A DNA stretch of 32,792 nucleotides, taken from contig NZ_RAVW01000048.1 in NCBI RefSeq assembly GCF_003611585.1, forward strand, positions 1 to 32,792, written 5' to 3'. The position numbers and the translations under genes were made by a program. The stretch comes from Corallococcus exercitus. Its GTDB lineage: Bacteria > Myxococcota > Myxococcia > Myxococcales > Myxococcaceae. Positions 7,345 through 13,575 of this stretch are shown in pieces. How positions within the stretch are numbered: position 1 is the stretch's first letter; each line of letters starts with the position of its first letter. The notes under the pieces are model-generated. The model was not told the origin of the DNA, ran no database searches, and was given only the letters and a program-made list of their open reading frames with translations.

Positions 7345-8157
7345 GTGTCGACAACAGCAACCCCTCGCTTTCACATCGACCCCCGGGAGTTCGCGGGTCA
7401 GCGCGTGCTCGTGACAGGCGGAACCAAGGGAGCGGGGCAGGCCATTGTCCGCCGGCTCAGCGCGGCGGGCGCGGTGACGGTCGCGGTCGCGCGCTCCGCG
7501 CTTCCCAAGGGCGAATCGATTCCTGGCCTCTTCGTGCAGGCGGATCTCGGTACTCCCGAAGGCGTGGACACGGTGGTGCGGCAGGTCCAAGACAAGGTCG
7601 GGGGCATCGACATCCTGGTTCACAACCTCGGAGGCTCCTCCGCGCCCGGGGGTGGATTCACCGTGCTCACCGAGCAGCACTGGCAGGACGAACTCTCGCT
7701 CAACCTGCTGGCGGCGGTCCGGTTGGATCGCGCACTCATTCCACCCATGATCGAGCGCGGAAGAGGCGTGGTGCTGCACATCTCTTCCATCCAGCGGAAG
7801 CTCCCGCTCCACGATTCGACCATCGCGTATGCCGCCGCGAAGGCCGCGCTGTCGACGTACAGCAAGGCCCTCTCCAAGGAACTGGGGCCCCGGGGGATCC
7901 GGGTCAACTCGATTGCTCCCGGGTGGATCCGCACGACCGCCTCCGAAGCCCTGGTGAAGCGGATCTCGGAACACATGGGGAACGACGAGACGGCTGCGCG
8001 TCAGAGCATCATGGATGCGCTCGGCGGCATTCCGCTGGGACGCCCGGCCTGGCCGGAAGAGGTCGCGGAACTCGTCGCCTTCCTCGCCTCGGAGCGCGCC
8101 GCGTCCATCCACGGCAGCGAGTATGCGATTGACGGCGGAACGGTCCCGACGGTCTAG
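7345..8157 (+). CDS. Short-chain dehydrogenase/reductase (classical SDR)
   Basis: The 270-residue product is a complete classical SDR. The nucleotide-binding T-G-G-T-K-G-A-G lies near residues 25-32, N-L-G-G replaces the usual N-A-G-G, and the catalytic triad is Ser of H-I-S-S-I-Q, Tyr and Lys of Y-A-A-A-K. The tail W-P-E-E-V-A-E-L-V-A-F-L-A-S and I-D-G-G-T is standard. It should be a cytoplasmic NAD(P)-dependent alcohol or ketone oxidoreductase; substrate unknown. The GTG start at 7345 is fixed by AGGAG six bases upstream. It is divergent from an HxlR regulator and its stop codon overlaps that of the convergent LysR gene (CTAG at 8154-8157 serves both). Confidence 0.92.
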   Translation: MSTTATPRFHIDPREFAGQRVLVTGGTKGAGQAIVRRLSAAGAVTVAVARSALPKGESIPGLFVQADLGTPEGVDTVVRQVQDKVGGIDILVHNLGGSSAPGGGFTVLTEQHWQDELSLNLLAAVRLDRALIPPMIERGRGVVLHISSIQRKLPLHDSTIAYAAAKAALSTYSKALSKELGPRGIRVNSIAPGWIRTTASEALVKRISEHMGNDETAARQSIMDALGGIPLGRPAWPEEVAELVAFLASERAASIHGSEYAIDGGTVPTV

Positions 8158-9086
8158 GAAGGCTTCGCCGTCAGGGTGATTCCAGTCCCGCGACTTCGCT
8201 CCCCGTCGTCGCGCGTCTCGCGGGCCATGCTCAGGAAGGCCGCCGCGGCGGGCGACAGCCGCTGGGCGTTCCAGGCCATCCAGACGCCCGCGGAGGGCAG
8301 GGCGTCCCAGCGCAGCGACACCACGTCTCCGCGCGCGAGCTCGTCCACCACCGCCACCTCGGGCAGCACCGCGAGCCCCATGCCCGAGGCGACACACCGG
8401 GCCACCGCCGCCACGCTGCCGACCTCCGCGACGACCGGGGGCGGCGGGCCCGCCTCCGCCCAGGCGCTCTCGAAGAGATCCCGGTACGCGCACCCCGTCT
8501 GCGTGGAAATGAAGGCGCAGGACGCGAGCTCCCGGGCCGTCACGCTCGGACGCCCGGTCAGCTCATGGCCCGGTGGCGCCACCAGACACAGGGGCTCGCG
8601 GGCAAGCTCCTCGCACGCGACGTCGAGCCCTCGCGGCACTTCGCCCAGGAAGAGGCCGAGGTCGGCTTCCGCCTCCTGCAGGCCCCGGCGGACGTCGGCC
8701 CGTCCCGAGGGTTGCACCGTCAGCCGCACCTGGGGATGGCGCGCGTGGAAGGCCGTCAGCAACGAGGGCAGTCGCCGGGCGCACAGCGTCTCCGGCGCCC
8801 GGAGCGTCAGCGGACCGGAGGGCGTGGCCTGCTGTCCCGTGACGGCGACGCGGGCCTCTTCCGCGAGGGACAGCAATTGGTCCGCGTACGTCAGCAGCCG
8901 CGTGCCGGCCTCGGTGAGGCGGAGCTTGCGTCCCGTCCGGTCGAAGAGGCGCACGCCCAGGTCGGACTCCAGGCCCTGCACCTGCTCGGTCACGCTCGAC
9001 TGGGCGTAGTGCAGCCGCTCCGCCGCGCGCCGGAAGTTGAGCGTGCGTGCCACGGTGCGGAACGTCTCCAGTTGCGTGAGTCGCAT
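8154..9086 (-). CDS. LysR-family transcriptional regulator
   Basis: The 310-residue product starts with the LysR helix-turn-helix (L-E-T-F-R-T-V-A-R-T-L-N-F-R-R-A-A-E-R-L and S-S-V-T-E-Q-V-Q-G-L-E), followed by L-F-D-R-T-G-R-K-L-R-L-T-E-A-G, a linker helix and a periplasmic-binding-fold effector domain from about residue 90. It is divergent from the SDR gene at 9222, the classic arrangement for a LysR regulator and its target, and a symmetrical site lies between them (9105-9125). The 3' end overlaps the 3' end of the other SDR gene, so its transcript could also run antisense to that gene. The effector is unknown. Confidence 0.93.
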   Translation of the reverse strand: MRLTQLETFRTVARTLNFRRAAERLHYAQSSVTEQVQGLESDLGVRLFDRTGRKLRLTEAGTRLLTYADQLLSLAEEARVAVTGQQATPSGPLTLRAPETLCARRLPSLLTAFHARHPQVRLTVQPSGRADVRRGLQEAEADLGLFLGEVPRGLDVACEELAREPLCLVAPPGHELTGRPSVTARELASCAFISTQTGCAYRDLFESAWAEAGPPPPVVAEVGSVAAVARCVASGMGLAVLPEVAVVDELARGDVVSLRWDALPSAGVWMAWNAQRLSPAAAAFLSMARETRDDGERSRGTGITLTAKPS

Positions 9087-9104
9087 GGCCTGCCCCTTCG
9101 GAGA

Positions 9105-9125
9105 TTCCGAAGCCCCTGACCGGAA
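9105..9125. promoter_or_regulatory. Candidate LysR-type binding site, TTCCG-N11-CGGAA
   Basis: A perfect 5-bp inverted repeat (TTCCG at 9105-9109, CGGAA at 9121-9125) with an 11-base spacer sits 19 bases upstream of the LysR start, on the side facing the divergent SDR. LysR proteins bind interrupted dyads of this size near their own promoter. The repeat is seen; its role is inferred from position. Confidence 0.45.
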
Positions 9126-9208
9126 CTTCCCGTTTCCCGCGCACCCGCGCGCCGTGGAACCGTGACCGCATCTAACAGCCCGGTGGCGTGCGCGTCATCG
9201 CCGCCCCG

Positions 9209-9215
9209 AGGGAGG
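9209..9215 (+). promoter_or_regulatory. Ribosome-binding site that fixes the atypical SDR start
   Basis: AGGGAGG at 9209-9215 is six bases upstream of GTG 9222 and directly abuts ATG 9216. The spacing makes 9222 the only well-placed start among three in-frame candidates (9162, 9216, 9222). Confidence 0.6.
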
Positions 9216-9221
9216 ATGCCC

Positions 9222-9971
9222 GTGACCACACCCGTCGTGGATCCAAAGGACGCCGTCGCGAAGAAGGTCATCGTCGTGGGAGGCAGCTCCGGCATCGGGC
9301 GGGGCGTGGCCCGCGCGGTGCTTCAGCGGGGAGGCCGGGTGGCCATCGTGGGCCGCTCGAGGGAGAAGCTCGACGCCGCCGTGGCGGACCTGGGGGCGGG
9401 GAGCGACCGCCTGGAAGCCCATGTCGCGGACGTCACCCAGGAGGCGGAGGTGGAGCGGCTCTTCGAAGCGGTGGGCCCCTTCGGCCATCTGGTCACCACC
9501 GTGGCGGACGTGACGTATCAGCCCGTGCGGGAGCTGGACGTCACCGCCGTGCGGCGCACCCTCGACTCCAAGCTGTTGAGCTCGCTGCTGCTGGCCAAGC
9601 ACGCGGTGCGGCGGATGGAGGAGGGCGGCTCCCTGACGTTGACGTCGGGCATCGCGGCGCACCGTCCCGCGGCCCGGGGCGCCGTGGTCGCTGCGGTCAA
9701 CGGCGCGCTGGAAGCGCTCGCGCGTGCGCTGGCCATCGAACTGGCCCCCATCCGCGTCAACGCCGTCTCTCCGGGCTGGGTGGACACGCCCATCTGGGAG
9801 CGCGTCGCGGGGGCAGCGAAGCAGGAGCGACTGGATGCCATGGCCCAGCGGTTGCCCGTGGGCCGCGTGGGACGGCCGGACGACATCGCCCGGGCCGTGT
9901 GCTTCCTGATGGAGAGCGGCTTCACCACCGGCTCCGTCCTGCACGTGGATGGGGGACACCGGCTCGTCTGA
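9222..9971 (+). CDS. Atypical short-chain dehydrogenase lacking the catalytic Tyr-x-x-x-Lys
   Basis: The 249-residue product has a normal SDR Rossmann motif (V-G-G-S-S-G-I-G), V-G-R-S-R-E-K-L after strand 2, and the end motif R-V-N-A-V-S-P-G-W-V-D-T-P. The expected Y-x-x-x-K is absent: the equivalent stretch reads R-G-A-V-V-A-A-V-N-G-A-L-E-A-L, so Val and Asn stand at the Tyr and Lys positions, while the Ser region (T-S-G-I) remains. The DNA at 9680-9705 is clean, so this is no frameshift. It may be an unusual SDR subgroup or a non-catalytic NAD(P) sensor. The GTG at 9222 is chosen because GAGGGAGG (9208-9215) lies six bases before it; the ATG at 9216 touches that site, and the GTG at 9162 has no site. 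Divergent from the LysR gene. Confidence 0.85.
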   Translation: MTTPVVDPKDAVAKKVIVVGGSSGIGRGVARAVLQRGGRVAIVGRSREKLDAAVADLGAGSDRLEAHVADVTQEAEVERLFEAVGPFGHLVTTVADVTYQPVRELDVTAVRRTLDSKLLSSLLLAKHAVRRMEEGGSLTLTSGIAAHRPAARGAVVAAVNGALEALARALAIELAPIRVNAVSPGWVDTPIWERVAGAAKQERLDAMAQRLPVGRVGRPDDIARAVCFLMESGFTTGSVLHVDGGHRLV

Positions 9972-9985
9972 GACAACCCCTGTCA

Positions 9986-10009
9986 GGGACGGCCCGGTAT
10001 TTTCGTCCC
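9986..10009 (+). terminator. Hairpin after the atypical SDR gene
   Basis: GGGACG (9986-9991) and CGTCCC (10004-10009) form a 6-bp perfect stem with a 12-base loop, 14 bases after the SDR stop. There is no T-run after the right arm, so it is only a weak candidate for an intrinsic terminator and could be an mRNA 3'-end stabiliser. Confidence 0.3.
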
Positions 10010-10041
10010 GCCCGGACCCGACGCACCCAGGAGTCCCCCGG

Positions 10042-10071
10042 ATGGGAGATCCCAGCTCCGCAGATGAGTGA
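10042..10071 (+). CDS. Possible nine-residue leader peptide of the CmlA-type exporter
   Basis: An ATG at 10042 opens a nine-codon frame, M-G-D-P-S-S-A-D-E, closed by TGA at 10069-10071. CCAGGAG at 10027-10033 is eight bases upstream, a good ribosome-binding site. The stop directly abuts the left arm of an 11-bp hairpin. The inducible cmlA gene of Tn1696 has a leader whose first eight residues, MSTSKNAD, are known to inhibit peptidyl transferase; the present frame has the same Ala-Asp at positions 7-8. That resemblance is short and may be chance. No other small frame in this gap has comparable spacing. Confidence 0.35.
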   Translation: MGDPSSADE

Positions 10072-10102
10072 GCCGCGGCGACACGTCAATCGTTGCCGCG
10101 GC
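10072..10102 (+). promoter_or_regulatory. Strong hairpin directly after the leader frame
   Basis: GCCGCGGCGAC (10072-10082) pairs with GTTGCCGCGGC (10092-10102) to give an 11-bp stem with one G-U pair and a 9-base loop. A ribosome paused on codons 8-9 of the leader at 10042 would cover the left arm. However, the right arm contains no ribosome-binding site and the exporter starts 78 bases further on, so simple masking of its ribosome-binding site is not shown. Confidence 0.45.
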
Positions 10103-10179
10103 CCTCTGCCCCAGCTCATCCCGGTCCCCGTGGAGAGGCAGATCGCCGCCAGATGTTCCTCATTTGCGCGGATGCCTTC

Positions 10180-11358
10180 ATGTCTCATTCGAAAACCCTG
10201 TCGTGGAATCACTCCGTGCCAGCAGCGCTGTTGCTGATGGCCCCCTTCGACCTCCTGGCCTCGCTGGCCATGGACATCTACCTGCCCGTGGTTCCGGCCA
10301 TGACCGGAATCCTCAACACCACTCCCGCCATCATCCAGCTCACGCTGAGCCTCTACATGGCCGTGCTCGGGCTCGGACAGCTGATGTTCGGCCCGCTCTC
10401 GGACCGCATCGGCCGGCGCCGGGTGCTGCTGGGCGGCGCGCTGGTGTTCGCGGCCAGCTCGTTCCTGCTCGCGGGCACCTCCGAGGCCGCGACGTTCGTC
10501 GGGCTCCGGCTCCTGCAAGCCGTGGGAGCGTCCGCGGCCCTCGTCGCCACGTTCGCGACCGTCCGGGACGTCTATGCGGAGCAGCCTGAAGGCGCGGTCA
10601 TCTACAGCCTGTTCAGCGCCATGCTGGCCTTCGTTCCGGCGCTCGGCCCCATCGCCGGGGCGCTGCTCGCGAGACACTTCGGATGGCGGGCCCTCTTCCT
10701 CACGCTCGGCATCCTGGCCACGGCGGCGATGCTCCAGGCCCTGCCGCGCTGGCCGGAGACGCGTCCCTCCGGCGTGCCCCGCCAGGGGATGGCGCTCCAG
10801 CCCATCCTGCGCAGCGCCGCGTTCTGGACGTACACCCTGGGCTTCAGCGCGGCGATGGGCTCCTTCTTCGTGTTCTTCTCCACGGCGCCCCGGGTGCTGA
10901 TGGGCCGGGCCGGCTTCTCGGCGTTCGGCTTCAGCCTGGCCTTCGCCACCGCCGCGCTCGCCATGATGGTGACGACGCGTTTCGCGAAGCGCTTCGTGGC
11001 CCGCTGGGGGCTGGCGGGAAGCCTCACGCGCGGCATGGGCCTGTTGCTCCTGGGCGCGGGGTTGCTGACGGCCGGGCAGCTCCTCGCGGCGCCGTCCTTC
11101 TGGACGTTCGTCGTGCCCATGTGGGTCATCGCGGCGGGGATCGTGTTCGCCGTTTCCGTCACCGCCAACGGCGCGCTCCAGGCCTTTGGCGCCGTGGCGG
11201 GAACAGGGGTCGCGCTCCACTTCTGCGTCCAGAGCCTCATCGTGGGCATCCTGGGGACGGGGATGGTCGTCCTGCTCGACGGCGACACGGCGTGGCCCCT
11301 GGTGGGCTACGCGTCGCTCATGGCCGGGGTGACGTTGGGCTGCCTGCGACGCCTCTAG
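10180..11358 (+). CDS. cmlA: CmlA/FloR-type MFS amphenicol efflux transporter
   Basis: The 392-residue product has about 12 membrane segments and matches the CmlA/FloR branch of the Bcr/CflA family along its length: P-F-D-L-L-A-S-L-A-M-D-I-Y-L-P, G-Q-L-M-F-G-P-L-S-D-R-I-G-R-R (MFS motif A, residues 66-80), L-L-Q-A-V-G-A-S-A, A-T-V-R-D-V-Y-A, M-G-S-F-F-V-F-F-S and V-S-V-T-A-N-G-A-L. CmlA proteins export chloramphenicol by proton antiport across the inner membrane; FloR also exports florfenicol. The acidic residue in P-F-D-L (Asp24), reported as important in FloR, is present. I set the start at ATG 10180 because its first residues (M-S-H-S-K-T-L-S-W) align with the start of CmlA; upstream in-frame starts add a charged non-homologous extension. 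The start lacks a strong ribosome-binding site. Natural substrate is uncertain. Confidence 0.87.
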   Translation: MSHSKTLSWNHSVPAALLLMAPFDLLASLAMDIYLPVVPAMTGILNTTPAIIQLTLSLYMAVLGLGQLMFGPLSDRIGRRRVLLGGALVFAASSFLLAGTSEAATFVGLRLLQAVGASAALVATFATVRDVYAEQPEGAVIYSLFSAMLAFVPALGPIAGALLARHFGWRALFLTLGILATAAMLQALPRWPETRPSGVPRQGMALQPILRSAAFWTYTLGFSAAMGSFFVFFSTAPRVLMGRAGFSAFGFSLAFATAALAMMVTTRFAKRFVARWGLAGSLTRGMGLLLLGAGLLTAGQLLAAPSFWTFVVPMWVIAAGIVFAVSVTANGALQAFGAVAGTGVALHFCVQSLIVGILGTGMVVLLDGDTAWPLVGYASLMAGVTLGCLRRL

Positions 11359-11389
11359 CGCCAGCCGGGTGACCGGAGCGCGGGGCCGC

Positions 11390-11420
11390 TGACGCGTCAG
11401 GGACAGGCCTTGACACGTCA
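11390..11420. promoter_or_regulatory. Two TGAC-NN-GTCA palindromes, candidate enhancer sites
   Basis: TGACGCGTCA (11390-11399, perfect palindrome) and TGACACGTCA (11411-11420, one mismatch) are spaced 21 bp centre to centre, two helical turns, so they lie on one DNA face. They are about 123 and 102 bp upstream of the start point predicted from the sigma-54 promoter at 11492, the usual place for sites of a bacterial enhancer-binding protein. The symmetry and spacing are seen; the activator is unknown and none is encoded nearby. Confidence 0.55.
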
Positions 11421-11491
11421 GCGGTCCGTCCTCGACATCCGGGTCTTACTGGAATTCGCAATGATTTGGCGCATTTACGGCCTCGGGTGGC

Positions 11492-11507
11492 TGGCATTGC
11501 CCTTGCG
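11492..11507 (+). promoter_or_regulatory. Sigma-54 (-24/-12) promoter of the MACPF operon
   Basis: TGGCATT-GCCC-TTGCG matches the sigma-54 consensus TGGCACG-N4-TTGCW at nine of twelve defined positions, including the key GG (11493-11494) and GC (11505-11506) with exactly 10 bases between them. Transcription would start near 11518. The first good start codon downstream is ATG 11585. Sigma-54 promoters need an activating ATPase, so expression of the operon should be signal-dependent. Confidence 0.68.
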
Positions 11508-11584
11508 ATAGGCCTGTCGTGCATGAAGAGAGGGAAGCCTCTTGCCTGCCAACAACAGCCATTGGATGCCGTGAGGATGCAAGC

Positions 11585-12418
11585 ATGTCACTCGTGAGTT
11601 GCAATGCGCAGAACCAGCTCTTTCAGCAAGGCATCATGACCGTCAAGGTCGCCTACAACATGGCCGACGCCGTCGCCAAGGCCGCGAATGAGCGCCAGAT
11701 CGCCGCCTACTCGGGCATCTCCGGCCTGCCGGACCTCTCCACCCCCCTGATGGTGGAGAACGTCACCAACCTGAAGAACGGCTCCCTGGTTGACAATGGA
11801 AAGGGCGTCATCGTCCCCCCGGACACCTATCTGGCCTTCCAGATTGGCTTCGGCAGCCAGGTGGGGTTTGGCTTTGGCATCGAGATCCTCCCGAGCTCCA
11901 TCGCCATCGTGGACAACAACTCCCTGATCCTGCCCCGGGCGTCCGTTCCGTCCACCAACCAGTGGGCTGTCGCGGGTCAGTACGCGTTCTTCGCCAGCAA
12001 CAACTACAACGGCGACATGATCTATGTCTATGACAACAACTTCGGGACGCACTCGCTGAGTCAGGAGATAGCGGCCAACTCCTACCAGATCCGGATCACC
12101 TGCACCCCGCTGCGCTCCTGGACCGACAACAACGGCAACACGTACTCCGTGAACAGGCCGAACCTGGATCCCCCGTCGAACCCGCCGCAGTTGCCAGGCA
12201 TCATGGCGGCGGGGGACGGCGACGGCATCAACGTCCACGGCGGCACGGTCACCGGCTCGGGCACCTCTGGCGAAACGTATGGCGGTTGCAGTGGCTATAC
12301 GGTGGACAGCCAGTCTGTCTCCATGGTGTTCGACGTGTTCGTGGTCAATCAGAAGTATTACACCACGCAGACCTATCAGCTCTTCCAGTCGAATGGCGGC
12401 GACGGCCTGAACGACTAG
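11585..12418 (+). CDS. Unrecognised Asn/Gly-rich protein, partner of a MACPF protein
   Basis: I do not recognise a family for this 277-residue protein. It has no Sec signal peptide or membrane segment. The N-terminal part (residues 1-45) is helical-looking; the rest alternates short hydrophobic stretches with Asn, Ser, Tyr and Gly, as in beta-sandwich secreted proteins, and has a G-D-G-D-G-I-N-V-H-G-G segment and a Y-G-G-C-S-G segment. The C-terminus is Gly-Leu-Asn-Asp, matching the end of the MACPF protein downstream. The ATG at 11585 has GAGGA (11573-11577) seven bases upstream. Local G+C is low for the contig: 50 % in 12001-12060 and in 12301-12360, against 78 % in 15901-15960. It occupies the place that an aegerolysin has beside MACPF proteins in other systems, but I see no aegerolysin motif. 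Confidence 0.85.
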   Translation: MSLVSCNAQNQLFQQGIMTVKVAYNMADAVAKAANERQIAAYSGISGLPDLSTPLMVENVTNLKNGSLVDNGKGVIVPPDTYLAFQIGFGSQVGFGFGIEILPSSIAIVDNNSLILPRASVPSTNQWAVAGQYAFFASNNYNGDMIYVYDNNFGTHSLSQEIAANSYQIRITCTPLRSWTDNNGNTYSVNRPNLDPPSNPPQLPGIMAAGDGDGINVHGGTVTGSGTSGETYGGCSGYTVDSQSVSMVFDVFVVNQKYYTTQTYQLFQSNGGDGLND

Positions 12419-12475
12419 CGATGCCGGATTGATGTCCTCACGAAGAAGCGACACTCCTGCAAGGAATCAAAGACA

Positions 12476-13510
12476 ATGCCCAAGCTCAAGAACGCGGACC
12501 TGCCCAGCGATCCGCATGACTTCACCGCCCAGGACTGGCTCCACCTGTTCGAGGACCGTGGCCTCTTTCACGCCATGGTCATCACGCAGGAGCAGAATCC
12601 CACCAACGTCTTCAGCATCCACCAGGGCCTGCAGCTCACCGGGGATCTCACCCTCCCGGACCCGCTCCATCCGGACAACCACGCGACGTTCCAGTGGCTC
12701 GTCCCGAACATCACCGCCCAGCTGCACACGGTGGAGACCTTCTTCCACACGGTGCACACCTACCACTCGCAGGGGTACGACGTGGAGAAGGCGGACATCG
12801 GCATCCCCGGCATCTTCAGCGTGAACTTCCAGCACGAACACCAGTACTCGAACGACCAGTCGTTCTCGGAGACGGACTACTACGTCACGAGCATGTACCG
12901 CGTCCCCAAGCTGCAGATCGGCTTCAGCGACGGCGCGATGACGCTGACGGCTGACTTCATCCAGGCGCTGGCGCAGGCCGTGGAGCCCGGGGTCAATGAC
13001 CCGCGCAGCTACGACAACGTGACGAACGTGTTGAACACGTGGGGCCACTACTACGTGAAGCAGCTGGACCTGGGCGGCCTCCTGTACGGCACGGACACCC
13101 GGAAGGTCACCAGCATGAGCCAGGGGCACAGCTTCTCGGACAGCGTCTCCGCGGGCTTCCAGGCCAACCTGGAGCTGGAGGACGTGCCCATCTCCGGCGG
13201 CGGCAGCGGCGGTGACGGTCATGGCTCGTCCTCGAACGACAGCTCCACGCAAGCGGACAAGAACGTCACCATCAACGTCATTGGCGGCGACGGCTCGCTG
13301 ATGGGCAAGTACCCGGCCTGGGCCGCGTCCTTGAATGGCAACTACGTGAGCTGGCACATCATCGACACGCTCGTGCTGGAGCCCGTCATCAACCTCATTC
13401 CCGACAAGGCCCTGCGCTACAAGGTGGCGAACACGATCAGCGCCAGGTACGGCGTCACGCCGTACACGCAGGCCATCTCCAAGGACGAGCAGGGCGCGCT
13501 GAACGACTGA
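12476..13510 (+). CDS. MACPF (perforin-like) domain protein
   Basis: The 344-residue product carries the MACPF signature as W-G-H-Y-Y-V-K-Q-L-D-L-G-G (residues 189-201), close to the family [YW]-G-T-H-[FY]-x6-G-G, inside N-V-L-N-T-W-G-H-Y-Y. Downstream are a flexible Gly/Ser loop (about 240-262), then I-G-G-D-G (269-273), A-W-A-A-S, and a V-L-E-P-V-I-N-L-I-P-D segment that fits the end of bacterial MACPF domains. MACPF proteins assemble into ring-shaped pores in target membranes. No signal peptide is visible, so export would need lysis, vesicles or a non-Sec route. The protein ends Gly-Ala-Leu-Asn-Asp, like its upstream neighbour. ATG 12476 has AAGGAA at 12463-12468. The domain call rests on motifs only; the signature lacks the Thr of G-T-H. 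Confidence 0.72.
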   Translation: MPKLKNADLPSDPHDFTAQDWLHLFEDRGLFHAMVITQEQNPTNVFSIHQGLQLTGDLTLPDPLHPDNHATFQWLVPNITAQLHTVETFFHTVHTYHSQGYDVEKADIGIPGIFSVNFQHEHQYSNDQSFSETDYYVTSMYRVPKLQIGFSDGAMTLTADFIQALAQAVEPGVNDPRSYDNVTNVLNTWGHYYVKQLDLGGLLYGTDTRKVTSMSQGHSFSDSVSAGFQANLELEDVPISGGGSGGDGHGSSSNDSSTQADKNVTINVIGGDGSLMGKYPAWAASLNGNYVSWHIIDTLVLEPVINLIPDKALRYKVANTISARYGVTPYTQAISKDEQGALND

Positions 13511-13520
13511 CGGAGCCCCT

Positions 13521-13546
13521 GGGCAGCGCACGCCCGTGCGCTGCCC
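13521..13546 (+). terminator. 12-bp perfect hairpin between toxin-like and enzyme genes
   Basis: GGGCAGCGCACG (13521-13532) and CGTGCGCTGCCC (13535-13546) are perfect complements with two bases between them, giving at least 11 bp of stem. It starts 10 bases after the MACPF stop. The downstream sequence is only mildly T-rich, so it may act as a partial terminator or as an mRNA end that stabilises the two upstream genes. Either would make the pore-forming pair more abundant than the modifying enzymes. Confidence 0.6.
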
Positions 13547-13575
13547 TCGCGCTTGCTTCCGGGGGAGGGAACGCC

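Noticed and set aside
11585..12418. Aegerolysin partner of the MACPF protein
   Set aside because: Position fits, but length (277 residues) and sequence do not show the aegerolysin pattern, so it is left unassigned.
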